This document shows, one piece after another, positions 26,825 to 36,146 of a stretch of DNA of 64,000 nucleotides (the stretch's first letter is position 1; every line of letters begins with the position of its first letter). Made by a program: the position numbers and the translations under genes. Source of the stretch: Prochlorococcus sp. MIT 0603 (GTDB lineage: Bacteria; Cyanobacteriota; Cyanobacteriia; PCC-6307; Cyanobiaceae). Location: assembly GCF_000760215.1 (NCBI RefSeq), contig NZ_JNAW01000004.1, positions 248,001 through 312,000 of the forward strand, in the 5' to 3' direction. The notes under the pieces are model-generated. The model was not told where the DNA came from and did not search any database. It worked only from the letters and a program-made list of their open reading frames with translations.

Positions 26825-28525
26825 TCAATCATAATTCCTTTTTTTAGAAGTTTTTCCAATACCAGAATTAAAAGTATTAGTTGGATCAAGTTCCTTATAA
26901 AAATCCTTTAGGTTAGTTTCTGCATCATAGAGATGCCCAACATTATGTTCTGCTGGATATTTTGCATTACATTTATCTAATATGTCTAATATTTTTGACT
27001 TTAATTTTTCAGAATCAACACCTTCTTTAACAACAAAATCCAAATGAAAGACCATACATAAAAAATGACCCATTTGAAAAATCTCTGCCATTTCAGTTAA
27101 TATTTCCTTAGGCAAAACCTCGTACCAAGAAGTATAATTCCTAGGCAATGCAACATCTAGTGGTATCAATCTATTTGATTCTAGTGAATGAAGCTTCTGA
27201 TATCTTGTTGGAGCATACCCTGCAACATAACGATGAAGAAGAGCATCTTCACCTTCTCTTTTTGTACATTTAATATATTCATATTCTTTAGAGTTATTTG
27301 TCTCTTCATTTAATAAATTTTCAATTAAACTAATAGATTTTTCAGAAGATAGAATCAACATATAATGTTCAAATTTGTCACGATATTCTCTTATTCTATG
27401 AGGTAAATGATCTGGGATTAAACCAGCTATCAATTGAAGAAACTTATCCATTAAGTTATCAGGTAGGAATTTAAAATTATTAGCAAATCTATCAATAGAT
27501 CTCTTTAAAAGAAAAATATTTGGCAATGATTTTGTGCCAAAATATTTTATAAAAAGAAAATTATCCTTACAATATTTATCGGAACCGTCAAAATAGCTTC
27601 TATGAATATATTCACCCATTTCTGGCAATGATGAATGTTCTAACAAGACTCTCTCACGAAGTTTAGTGAAATTTTTCGGATTATTAGTTCCTACAAAAAA
27701 AACTTGTTCTTTTTTAGCTATAGGGAAAGTATCTAATCTAACAGCAAAAACAGCTATTTTACCTGCACACCCACTGGATTCATAAAGCCGTCTTGTATCA
27801 GCATTAAATCTTGCTGGAGTATTTGCATTAATATCTCGTACTCGCATCTGATAATCACAATCAGATGCAAGGTTTACTGAGTGAGGAATATTTTCTTTGT
27901 CAAACGCTACAGATTCAAGATTGGTTAAAATATCCTCAGGTGAATTTCCTAATTCAATTCCCAAGTGATTAATTAATTCTAATTCTCTATTTTTGTTTAA
28001 CTTTGCAAAGAGGGAAAGTTCAGTATATGCAGGTCCTCGATTAACTAAATTTCCTCCTGAATTATTACATACACCTCCAACAACTGATGCTCCTATGCAA
28101 GAAGAGCCAATAACTGAATGAGGTCCTCTTCCTAAAGGCAGAAGTCTGTCTTCCAGTTGATATAAAGTAGTTCCTGGTAAAGCAATTATCTGAGCACCAT
28201 TATTTATTATAATTAATTTATCAATAAGCATTGTATTAATGATAATCACATCCCTATCGTAATCATTGCCATATGGAGTAGAGCCACCCGTTAAGCCTGT
28301 ATTAGCAGCTTGAATAATAATTACCTTGTCAAATTTAATAGATATTTCTATACTTTTCCAAAATTCTAATAAAGTATTAGGCAATACAACCATAGACGCA
28401 TCTCCACCACCAACCCTTATACCTTTACTATAAAAACGAGTCTTTTCTTTATCAATTAATAAATTACTTCTTCCAACAACACCTTTTAATTTTTCTTTTA
28501 TTTCTAAAAGACGATCGTCTATCAT
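26825..28525 (-). CDS. dld: D-lactate dehydrogenase, FAD-binding, quinone-linked (Dld type)
   Basis: Peripheral membrane flavoenzyme that oxidises D-lactate and passes electrons to quinone. 566 residues, matching E. coli Dld. Seen: N-terminal GRSNLLIDKEKTRFYSKG, FAD-binding PCMH features (AANTGLTGGSTPYGND, GSSCIGASVVGGVCNNSGGN), a membrane-binding central region, and C-terminal HFLCMVFHLDFVVKEG and YPAEHNVGHLY. The gene looks more AT-rich than its neighbours (many AAT/ATT/AAA codons). With the L-2-hydroxy-acid oxidase and kinase beside it, it points to hydroxy-acid use, which is inference. ATG at 28525. Confidence 0.88.
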   Translation of the reverse strand: MIDDRLLEIKEKLKGVVGRSNLLIDKEKTRFYSKGIRVGGGDASMVVLPNTLLEFWKSIEISIKFDKVIIIQAANTGLTGGSTPYGNDYDRDVIIINTMLIDKLIIINNGAQIIALPGTTLYQLEDRLLPLGRGPHSVIGSSCIGASVVGGVCNNSGGNLVNRGPAYTELSLFAKLNKNRELELINHLGIELGNSPEDILTNLESVAFDKENIPHSVNLASDCDYQMRVRDINANTPARFNADTRRLYESSGCAGKIAVFAVRLDTFPIAKKEQVFFVGTNNPKNFTKLRERVLLEHSSLPEMGEYIHRSYFDGSDKYCKDNFLFIKYFGTKSLPNIFLLKRSIDRFANNFKFLPDNLMDKFLQLIAGLIPDHLPHRIREYRDKFEHYMLILSSEKSISLIENLLNEETNNSKEYEYIKCTKREGEDALLHRYVAGYAPTRYQKLHSLESNRLIPLDVALPRNYTSWYEVLPKEILTEMAEIFQMGHFLCMVFHLDFVVKEGVDSEKLKSKILDILDKCNAKYPAEHNVGHLYDAETNLKDFYKELDPTNTFNSGIGKTSKKRNYD

Positions 28526-28626
28526 TTTAACATGTTTACCTTATTCTTTTTCACAATACCTCAAAATAAAAGTTGAGCACTGTACCATAACTATTTTATA
28601 ATTTACGTTAAAACCATAAACAACTT

Positions 28627-29490
28627 CTAATAAGACTTGTTTAATTCAAATCTACATTGAAGATCCTTTGTTTGACCTGAGCCAAGATGAATAGACCTAT
28701 TGCCATTAATCAAAGCATTCCTTGGGCTAGTCCATGGTTCTAAGCAAACCATTTTCCTTGGTGGGTCTGTCCATATCACATTTAAACCAAAAGGTTCTTG
28801 AGTTGTCATTTCTAAAGAAATTTTATCTACAAGGTCAATGAGCTGAACCAAGTGATTTGGGCCTGCAATTAAATCAATTCCATTAGGTATTCTTTTTAAA
28901 GCATCTATACTTTTACTCTTAGCCATGGTTTTTTGGTTTATACATTCTTCTGGGAATTCTTTAATTTCAACTTGATTAAGATCTTTAATAGAGAAATAAG
29001 GATGTAATCCAAAACTAAAGGGCATAACATAACTACTATTGTTTTTAACTCTTACTAAAATATCTAAGGAATTAGTTTGCAGTCTTAAATGAATCTCCAA
29101 ATTAAATTTAAATGGGTAAGACAAAAATGAGGTATTAGTTTCGCTAAGAGAAAGCTTGATTCCACTAGATTCGTCGTGCATATTCAATTCCCAAGAAGAA
29201 TCTCTAGCAAAACCATGCTGCTTTAAAATATATTTATTCTTATAAAAGAAAATTTGATTTCCAGGCAATTGTCCACATATTGGGAAGAGGATTGGAATGC
29301 CTCCTCTAACACTTTTGGATTGATCCTGAAACCTTAATTGATCAAAATATAAAAGTTCACGACCATTACATATCCAGCTAGTAATTAAGCCTCCTCGCTC
29401 AGGCACTATACGCAAACTATCCCCAGTATCTAGACTCAGATATTCCCAATGATGATAAGGAGAATCTTTTTGAGAAAGCGTAAAAGGCAT
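28627..29490 (-). CDS. aldose 1-epimerase-like protein
   Basis: Galactose mutarotase fold; interconverts anomers of sugars or sugar phosphates in the cytoplasm. 287 residues. Seen: ERGGLITSWICNGRELLYFD near the N terminus, SVRGGIPILFPICGQLPG with the conserved Arg, KQHGFARDSSWEL with the catalytic His, FGLHPYFSI with the second His, and CLEPWTSPRNALI with a C-terminal acid. The pattern fits the YeaD/GalM-like family. Ten bases separate it from the hydrolase gene downstream of... its left neighbour at 30451 is upstream on the same strand, so the two are likely one transcript. Confidence 0.83.
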   Translation of the reverse strand: MPFTLSQKDSPYHHWEYLSLDTGDSLRIVPERGGLITSWICNGRELLYFDQLRFQDQSKSVRGGIPILFPICGQLPGNQIFFYKNKYILKQHGFARDSSWELNMHDESSGIKLSLSETNTSFLSYPFKFNLEIHLRLQTNSLDILVRVKNNSSYVMPFSFGLHPYFSIKDLNQVEIKEFPEECINQKTMAKSKSIDALKRIPNGIDLIAGPNHLVQLIDLVDKISLEMTTQEPFGLNVIWTDPPRKMVCLEPWTSPRNALINGNRSIHLGSGQTKDLQCRFELNKSY

Positions 29491-29500
29491 TCAAAATTAC

Positions 29501-30451
29501 TTACTGATTTTGCAACCAACTGAGAACTTCCGCATTGACCTGCTCAGGGACCTCATCATGAGGGCAATGGCCTGCATTTAAAAGAACCTCCTTAACTTCT
29601 AATGATGCCCTCTGAGCAAAAGAAAGGAACTTTTCCTGCTTGGCCTTTGCATTCCTCAACCAAGGGTCATTGTCTCCCCATAAAAGCAATAATGGAGCTT
29701 GCAAGTCCTGAAACAATTCATCTATAGGTTTGCCCTTTAACCCTCGAGCTTGAAAAACTTTACGAAACACTTGAAATGCACCAGGATCCAAAGAAGGTCT
29801 GCGTATGGATTCAATCAAATAATCATCGACATTAGTTGGGTCAATATAAACCTGTTTTAGAGTGCTTCGTATCACATCAGGTCTGCGTAAATTTTCAAAA
29901 ATCAATCTTTGTATTAATGGGTAAATCAACCACTGGACTAGAAGATCTCTAGAAATGCCTTCGAAAATCATCTTTCTAACTCTCGAACTTAATTCCTTAG
30001 GTTCGGAAGAAATATTCTCATCACTAAAATATCCTGCAGCATTAAGCAGAACCACTCCAGCAGAGAGAGATTGGAGGGCTGCTCCTGCGGCAAGAGCAGC
30101 ATATCCACCTAATGAATTACCAATAATAACTGTGGGCCTATCAATTCGTTCTTTTACATAAGCAACAATCTGATCCTTCCAAAGCTCTCCTCCATACTCC
30201 AATTCTGCAGGTTTTTCACTACGACCAAATCCAAGCAAATCAATAGCATGAACTTCATAGGTTTTAGAAAGGACAGGGATGTTGTAACGCCAATGATCGG
30301 TTGAAGCACCGAAACCATGCACAAGTAAGACAACTGGTCTCTTTTCATTAATTGCCAGTTCAGGAGAATCTTTTGCAGTACTACTTACTGAATAAACTTC
30401 ATAGCCTAAATGGCTCCATGATGGATTGGGATTAGCAGGTAAAACAGACAT
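29501..30451 (-). CDS. alpha/beta hydrolase
   Basis: 316 residues of the alpha/beta hydrolase fold, substrate unknown. Seen: oxyanion-hole VLLVHGFGASTDHWRYN, nucleophile elbow GNSLGG (Ser near residue 113), acid strand LLLLWGDNDPW and catalytic His in NAGHCPHDEVPE. The DHWRYN and GHCPHDE elements match a plastid/cyanobacterial subfamily that includes pheophytinase-like enzymes, but that does not fix the substrate. It is clearly related to the hydrolase at 61560-62471. ATG at 30451; the epimerase-like gene follows after ten bases. Confidence 0.88.
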   Translation of the reverse strand: MSVLPANPNPSWSHLGYEVYSVSSTAKDSPELAINEKRPVVLLVHGFGASTDHWRYNIPVLSKTYEVHAIDLLGFGRSEKPAELEYGGELWKDQIVAYVKERIDRPTVIIGNSLGGYAALAAGAALQSLSAGVVLLNAAGYFSDENISSEPKELSSRVRKMIFEGISRDLLVQWLIYPLIQRLIFENLRRPDVIRSTLKQVYIDPTNVDDYLIESIRRPSLDPGAFQVFRKVFQARGLKGKPIDELFQDLQAPLLLLWGDNDPWLRNAKAKQEKFLSFAQRASLEVKEVLLNAGHCPHDEVPEQVNAEVLSWLQNQ

Positions 30452-30483
30452 TAAAACAGGAAGGTGATTGAAGAAGAATCAAG

Positions 30484-30531
30484 TTGGTGGAATTGGTGGA
30501 GTTGGTATAACCCATAGAATAAACATGGGTT
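30484..30531. repeat. short tandem repeat followed by a palindrome
   Basis: Two nine-base copies TTGGTGGAA and TTGGTGGAG (30484-30501) and a third imperfect copy TTGGTATAA, then the inverted repeat AACCCAT (30509-30515) / ATGGGTT (30525-30531) with a nine-base loop and a T-rich run on the plus strand. It lies between the hydrolase and antiporter genes, both on the minus strand. A terminator would need Ts on the minus side, which are lacking, so its role is unclear. Confidence 0.4.
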
Positions 30532-30591
30532 TTAATTATTTAGTTTATTTGTCTTTCGTCAAAAAATTGATTAATTATCCCAATCAATTTC

Positions 30592-31965
30592 CTAAATCAG
30601 TCCAACTGGATCAGCAGCCACCTCATCAGGAATTGAATTTCCACCACCTGGTTTTTTATCTTTAAGAACAATCCTTAATAGAACAGGAGCAAGAAAAGTT
30701 GTCCCAATAACCATTAAAAGAATTGCTGCCTCTAAAGAAGGAGTAAGCAAACCAGCACTAGTACCTAGACCTAAGAAAATAAGTCCAACTTCCCCTCTGG
30801 GCATCATTCCTAAACCAACAACTAACCTATTAGTAGGTTTATCTATAACGAAAGACCAACCGGAAGCAATCTTTCCTGCAATTGCAACAATTAACAGAAA
30901 GCCCGCAACTATTAACGCGGAACGACTAGCAGGGTCTAAAGGATTAATTACTGAAAGATCCATTCCAGCACCAACTAATACAAAGAAAATAGTCGCAAAG
31001 AGCGAAACGAGAGGGAGCACAGACTGTTGAATTGCATGATTATTTTTTGAACTACTCAAAATCAAACCAGCTGCAAAAGCACCTAAAGCAGCCTCAAGAC
31101 CAATAGCTGTTGCAACAAAACAACTAAGAACAAGAATTACAAAAGAAGCAACTACAACAGCTCCAGGAGCCTTCAACCTATCTAATAACCAATCAAATGC
31201 TGGTGCCGCAGTTCTACTCAAAGCAATTGCTGCAATAACAAAAACCGTTGCAGCCACAACCAATTTGACAATAGGTGCTATTTCCAATGAGCCACCAGTT
31301 GCCAAAGCAACTACAACAGCAAGAATTACAATTCCTAGAATGTCATCAAGAACCGCTGCTCCAATAACTATTTGTCCTTCTCTAGTTTTGAGATACCCAA
31401 GTTCACCAAAAACACTTGCAGTTATTCCTATGCTGGTTGCAGTCATAGAAGCACCAGCAAAAATCGCAGGAATTAAATCAACATTAAAAATAAACATTAA
31501 TCCAAATGTTCCAAATGCAAAAGGCAAAATGACACCTGCCATAGCGACTGTGAATGCTTGAGCGCCAACTGCAACCAATTCTTCTAATTCACTTTCTAAT
31601 CCCGTTAAGAACAACAGAGCATATAAGCCGAGTGTTGCAACTGCCTGTAAAGAAGGAAAAGTTTCAAAATATAAGTCTGGAACGGCTTCTGGAGGAATGG
31701 ATGCCAATGAGCTTATTACATTAATAAAGCCCTCATTTAATGAAGCATGAGCATTTGGCGGCAAGAGCAAATGCAATCCAGAGGCTCCTATTAAAACCCC
31801 TGCTAAAAGTTCTCCTACTATGGTTGGCAAACTTAACCTGACCAAAACCTCTGCTAAGACTCTTGCTGCAACAAAGATCAATAAGAAGCGAATGACACCA
31901 ATTAATGTTTCAGCAACCTCAATATCATGAGTACTCAGAACAGATATCACTGGTGAAAACAACAT
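30592..31965 (-). CDS. CPA2-type Na+(K+)/H+ antiporter
   Basis: Exchanges monovalent cations for protons across the plasma or thylakoid membrane, similar to cyanobacterial NhaS3. 457 residues with about 12 hydrophobic segments. Seen: VGELLAGVLIGASGLHLLLP, the transport-site AAVLDDILGIVILAVV with the paired Asp, the GASMTATSIGITASV unwound helix, and GMMPRGEVGLIFLGLG. No C-terminal TrkA-N domain. I take the ATG at 31965 as start; a TTG at 31980 is the only longer option. Divergent from glgP with a 162-base gap. Confidence 0.9.
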   Translation of the reverse strand: MLFSPVISVLSTHDIEVAETLIGVIRFLLIFVAARVLAEVLVRLSLPTIVGELLAGVLIGASGLHLLLPPNAHASLNEGFINVISSLASIPPEAVPDLYFETFPSLQAVATLGLYALLFLTGLESELEELVAVGAQAFTVAMAGVILPFAFGTFGLMFIFNVDLIPAIFAGASMTATSIGITASVFGELGYLKTREGQIVIGAAVLDDILGIVILAVVVALATGGSLEIAPIVKLVVAATVFVIAAIALSRTAAPAFDWLLDRLKAPGAVVVASFVILVLSCFVATAIGLEAALGAFAAGLILSSSKNNHAIQQSVLPLVSLFATIFFVLVGAGMDLSVINPLDPASRSALIVAGFLLIVAIAGKIASGWSFVIDKPTNRLVVGLGMMPRGEVGLIFLGLGTSAGLLTPSLEAAILLMVIGTTFLAPVLLRIVLKDKKPGGGNSIPDEVAADPVGLI

Positions 31966-32127
31966 AGTTTGATTGTTCAATACTTTTTAAGATATCTAAG
32001 TTACTAGAGAGCCTTTCTTCATTTGGTTTTCTATGAGAAAACTTTGGAAAATCAGGTGTTGATCTGAAGTTACTAAAGATCCAAATCAAAAAGCTTAGCT
32101 AGCGTCCATCAATATTAAAGCCCCAAC

Positions 32128-34650
32128 ATGAGCAGCTCACAGCCTCAAGATCTGCGTCTGCCCACACCAGGATGCTACGCAGATCCAATAAAAGCAGGTA
32201 TTGATGCAGATGCAGTCTTTGATGGAATGACTGAACATCTGTTTTTCACGCTTGGCAAACTTGCTACTACTGCAAGCCTGAGAGACTTGTATATGGCATT
32301 AAGCTATGCAGTGAGAGATAGATTAATGACTAGATATCTTGCTTCTCAAGAAGCAATAAGAGCCAATCCCCAAAAAACAGTTGCTTATCTTTCTGCTGAA
32401 TTCTTAATAGGACCCCAACTTAACAACAATCTATTGAATCTTGGAATAACAAAAGAAGCAGAAGAAGCAGTAAAAAGGTTTGGGATTGAATCTTTAGCTC
32501 ACATTCTAGAAGTAGAAGAAGAACCAGGGCTTGGAAATGGCGGACTTGGAAGACTAGCTGCTTGCTACATGGAATCACTAGCGAGCTTGCAAGTTCCAGC
32601 AATTGGATATGGAATACGTTACGAATTTGGCATTTTCAATCAAATTATTCGTGATGGTTGGCAAGTAGAAGTAACTGATAAATGGCTTAAAGGTGGATGG
32701 CCATGGGAGTTACCTCAACCAGATGAATCTTGCTTTGTAGGCTTTGGTGGTCGAACTGATAGTTATATAGATGACAAAGGAAATTATCGATCAAGATGGA
32801 TTCCCTCAGAACATGCGATTGGAGTCCCTCATGACATACCAATACTTGGTTATAGAGTAAACAATTGCGACCGACTTCGCCTATGGAGAGCAGATGCAAC
32901 TGAAAGTTTTGATTTTTATGCCTTCAATATTGGTGATTATTACGGAGCCGTAGAAGAAAAAGTTGCCTCTGAAACTATTTCAAAAGTGCTTTATCCAAAT
33001 GATGGTACTGATGAAGGAAGGCGCTTGAGACTAAAGCAACAACATTTCTTTGTAAGTTGTTCCCTTCAAGATATGTTGAGAAGCCTTGAAAAGAGAGGAA
33101 TTGATGTTGCTCATTTCTCAGACCATTGGACAGTTCAACTGAACGATACACATCCTGCTATAGCAGTTGCAGAATTAATGAGATTGCTAATTGATCATTA
33201 CCATTTTGAATGGGAAAAAGCTTGGAAAATTACTACAAGTTCAGTTGCTTATACAAACCACACCTTGCTTCCTGAAGCCTTAGAAAAATGGGACTTAAGC
33301 TTATTTAGTAGTCTTTTACCAAGACATTTAGAACTGATATATGAAATCAATAGAAGGTTCCTTCAGCAAGTAAGACTGCGTTACCCAGGAAACGATGTAA
33401 TCCTAAGGAAGCTATCAATAATTGATGAAGAAGGTTGCAAAGCGATACGCATGGCTCATTTAGCAACAATTGGAGCACATCATGTCAATGGTGTAGCAGC
33501 GTTGCATTCAGATCTGATCAAACGTCAACTAATGCCAGAATTTGCTGAATTATGGCCCGAGAAATTTACAAATATCACAAATGGAGTAACACCTCGCAGA
33601 TGGGTTGGCCTTGCTAATCCTGAACTATCTATTCTTCTTGATAAAGAAGTAGGGAAAGATTGGATCACAAATATGGAACTGTTAAAGGAGCTAGAAAAAA
33701 AAGAAAACAATCATCAATTCCTAGAGTTATTTGGTCAAACCAAACTTTCAGGAAAAAGAAAACTTGCTGGATATATTCATCGGCAAACTGGCGTATTAGT
33801 TGATCCTTCAAGCTTATTTGATGTCCAAGTTAAACGAATCCATCAATACAAACGTCAACACCTCAATGCATTGCAAGTAATAACCCAATATCTTCGAATT
33901 AAAAATGGATTAGATGAAAATATTGCACCTAGAACTGTAATTTTTGGAGGCAAAGCTGCGCCTGGGTATTTCATGGCAAAGTTGATGATTCGTTTTATTA
34001 ATGGCATTGCTGAAGTTGTTAATGCTGACCCTGATATGGATGGTCGGTTAAGAGTAGTATTTTTGCCCGATTACAATGTGAAGCTTGGAGAACAAGTTTA
34101 TTCAGCAACTGATCTATCAGAACAAATTTCTACTGCTGGAAAAGAAGCCTCAGGAACAGGGAATATGAAATTTGCAATGAATGGTGCTCTAACCATTGGG
34201 ACACTTGATGGTGCCAACATTGAAATTAGAGATCGTGTAGGTGCAGAAAATTTCTTCTTATTTGGTAAAACTGAAAGTGAAATAATGAAATTAAGAAAAA
34301 CGGGATATGACCCTAACAGATATATTAAAAACTGCCCAGAATTATCAGAAGCTTTGCGATTAGTTGAGGTTGGACACTTTAGTAATGGTGACAATGAGTT
34401 ATTTCTACCATTAATCGATAGTCTAACTGGAGATGATCCATTCTTTGTCATGGCTGATTTTGAAGATTATCTTCGTGCACAAGATAAAGTTAACCAAGCC
34501 TGGAAAAATCCACAGGAATGGAATCGTATGGCACTATTAAACACTGCAAGATCAGGTTTTTTCTCTTCTGATAGATCTATTCGCGAATATTGCAAATCTA
34601 TTTGGAAGGTAAATCCTTTAAACGTTGAGATCTCTTGCGATATAAATTAA
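32128..34650 (+). CDS. glgP: glycogen phosphorylase
   Basis: Releases glucose-1-phosphate from glycogen during the night, PLP-dependent. 840 residues, full length. Seen: YLSAEFLIGPQLNNNLLNLG, GLGNGGLGRLAACYMESLAS, LPEALEKWDLSLF, VKRIHQYKRQHLN and the PLP lysine K681 in EASGTGNMKFAMNGALTIG. ATG at 32128 is the first natural start. The stop abuts the stop of the small convergent gene at 34651 with no space. Confidence 0.97.
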   Translation: MSSSQPQDLRLPTPGCYADPIKAGIDADAVFDGMTEHLFFTLGKLATTASLRDLYMALSYAVRDRLMTRYLASQEAIRANPQKTVAYLSAEFLIGPQLNNNLLNLGITKEAEEAVKRFGIESLAHILEVEEEPGLGNGGLGRLAACYMESLASLQVPAIGYGIRYEFGIFNQIIRDGWQVEVTDKWLKGGWPWELPQPDESCFVGFGGRTDSYIDDKGNYRSRWIPSEHAIGVPHDIPILGYRVNNCDRLRLWRADATESFDFYAFNIGDYYGAVEEKVASETISKVLYPNDGTDEGRRLRLKQQHFFVSCSLQDMLRSLEKRGIDVAHFSDHWTVQLNDTHPAIAVAELMRLLIDHYHFEWEKAWKITTSSVAYTNHTLLPEALEKWDLSLFSSLLPRHLELIYEINRRFLQQVRLRYPGNDVILRKLSIIDEEGCKAIRMAHLATIGAHHVNGVAALHSDLIKRQLMPEFAELWPEKFTNITNGVTPRRWVGLANPELSILLDKEVGKDWITNMELLKELEKKENNHQFLELFGQTKLSGKRKLAGYIHRQTGVLVDPSSLFDVQVKRIHQYKRQHLNALQVITQYLRIKNGLDENIAPRTVIFGGKAAPGYFMAKLMIRFINGIAEVVNADPDMDGRLRVVFLPDYNVKLGEQVYSATDLSEQISTAGKEASGTGNMKFAMNGALTIGTLDGANIEIRDRVGAENFFLFGKTESEIMKLRKTGYDPNRYIKNCPELSEALRLVEVGHFSNGDNELFLPLIDSLTGDDPFFVMADFEDYLRAQDKVNQAWKNPQEWNRMALLNTARSGFFSSDRSIREYCKSIWKVNPLNVEISCDIN

Positions 34651-35118
34651 TTAAGTCTGATTTTTGTCGGGCAAATCAGGGGTTTGATGCAAAAGACGAT
34701 TAAGTCTTAAGCGATCAGGGTTTAAAGGGTCAGGTGCCAACTCTCCAGCCAACTCTTTAAACTTGTCTTCTATAGTTTCAGGCACTCTTACATCAAATAT
34801 TTTCTCCATCAATACTTCAATTGAAAAAAGATGAGCATTTATATTCTCTAAATCCGTTAAAGCTTGTTGCAATTCTTCAGAGGCTGGTTGATCAGTAGAC
34901 AAATCATCTTTGCTCATTTCAAGAGCTAATTGATTAGATTTCAACCCATATTGCTTCTGAAAATCATCTAAGACTCTTCCTGCCAATGTTCTAAAAGACT
35001 GTAAAGCTGCCCAATTAAGCTCTTGCTGCTGACGGAGAGTAGGGAACTCTCGCACCATACGATCATGTTCTCTATAGAACCTTTGACAGTCAGGGCATTG
35101 GCATGGATCGTCTGACAC
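34651..35118 (-). CDS. hypothetical protein with N-terminal CxCxxC
   Basis: A 155-residue soluble protein I do not recognise. It begins MSDDPCQCPDCQRFYREHD, whose three closely spaced cysteines (residues 6, 8, 11) could hold a metal, then a long charged helical region and an acidic C terminus. Start is GTG at 35118; no ATG competes. Convergent with glgP (stops abut), and 74 bases downstream of the next small gene on its strand, so possibly one unit. Confidence 0.72.
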   Translation of the reverse strand: MSDDPCQCPDCQRFYREHDRMVREFPTLRQQQELNWAALQSFRTLAGRVLDDFQKQYGLKSNQLALEMSKDDLSTDQPASEELQQALTDLENINAHLFSIEVLMEKIFDVRVPETIEDKFKELAGELAPDPLNPDRLRLNRLLHQTPDLPDKNQT

Positions 35119-35192
35119 TATTATCTATCCCAATATCTAATCTCTATAATGGCATCTTAAAGGGCATTAATTACAAAAAGTCCGAGAAATTC

Positions 35193-35489
35193 TCAAGCCT
35201 CTTCTAATTCAGCTCTATTTTCGGGTATTGGAACTTCAATACTCGTTACAACTTGAATCACATCTCTCAATCTCATTGAATCTGCAAACCAACCCATAGC
35301 TTGTTCTGTATCACCTCTAGTTTCTGCTTCACTTGCTTGATCTTCATGTGCTTCTGCCAATAATGCCAACCAGCAAAGACATCTTGCTTGGACTACAGAA
35401 AGATCTAAATCTGTTGGCTGAGATTTAGCAATTTGCTCACTCTCCTGCTGTACCAGGAGTTGAAGCCTTAAATCGTGAAGCTGAGTCAT
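35193..35489 (-). CDS. small conserved hypothetical protein
   Basis: 98 residues, all-helical by appearance: LHDLRLQLLVQQESEQIAKS, CLCWLALLAEAHEDQASEAE and a C-terminal MRLRDVIQVVTSIEVPIPEN. Paired helices of this kind resemble TPR-like half repeats, but I cannot assign a family. No membrane span. ATG at 35489 is well placed. An imperfect GTGG/CCAC hairpin (35526-35545) lies between this gene and tRNA-Arg. Confidence 0.7.
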   Translation of the reverse strand: MTQLHDLRLQLLVQQESEQIAKSQPTDLDLSVVQARCLCWLALLAEAHEDQASEAETRGDTEQAMGWFADSMRLRDVIQVVTSIEVPIPENRAELEEA

Positions 35490-35578
35490 CTAACCTCGTT
35501 TCATAACAACACGCTAGCGAGAGAGTGGTGGTTTTGGCCACCCACTACATATAGGTTATCAACTATTTTTAGCAATTA

Positions 35579-35652
<74 letters not shown>

Positions 35653-35690
35653 ACTGGAAGAATTGAACTCTTCAAGGCATTATGGAATAT

Positions 35691-36099
35691 GAAAGCAGGA
35701 GAGGTGATCGCAATCGAGAATTGTCGAAATTCGACAATAAATACTCGGTTGAGGAAAGTCCGGGCTCCCATATGGTCGAACTTGCTGGGTAATTCCCAGT
35801 GCGGGTGACCGTGAGGATAGTGCCACAGAAACACACCGCCGATGACTTTTATGAAGAGCAATGCTCTGAAAAGAGGACAGGCAAGGGTGCAAAGGTGCGG
35901 TAAGAGCGCACCAGCAGTATCGAGAGGTGCTGGCTTGGTAAACCCCGGTTGGGTGCAAGGCAAAGGTTTTAGGATGACCATTTTACCTATCTCCTAATTG
36001 AAAGCCGCTAGAGGTTGTTGGAAACAACAATCCCAGATAGATGATCACCCACCATCAAACTTGATAGTGAACAGAACCCGGCTTACGACCTGCTTTCCC
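35691..36099 (+). ncRNA. rnpB: RNase P RNA
   Basis: The catalytic RNA that matures tRNA 5' ends. Ends are placed by the P1 helix: GAAAGCAGG at 35691-35699 pairs with CCTGCTTTC at 36089-36097. Universally conserved blocks are seen: GAGGAAAGTCCGGGCTC (about 35752-35768), the P7-P11 region with GTGCGGTAAGAGCGCACCAG, GGTAAACCCC, and the 3' AGTGAACAGAACCCGG followed by TTACGACC. Cyanobacterial type A. Ends are accurate to a few bases. Minus-strand open frames here are artefacts. Confidence 0.96.
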
Positions 36100-36146
36100 A
36101 TAATTACTTTGTAAAAGACCAATAAAAACTATTGAAAAAGAAGCAA

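Noticed and set aside
30468-30665. Plus-strand frame from TTG 30468 overlapping the antiporter 3' end
   Set aside because: TTG start, repetitive GGIGGVG start from the tandem repeat, and runs antisense into a sound gene.
35526-35545. Imperfect GTGG/CCAC hairpin next to tRNA-Arg
   Set aside because: One bulge and no poly-T; cannot be called a terminator with confidence.
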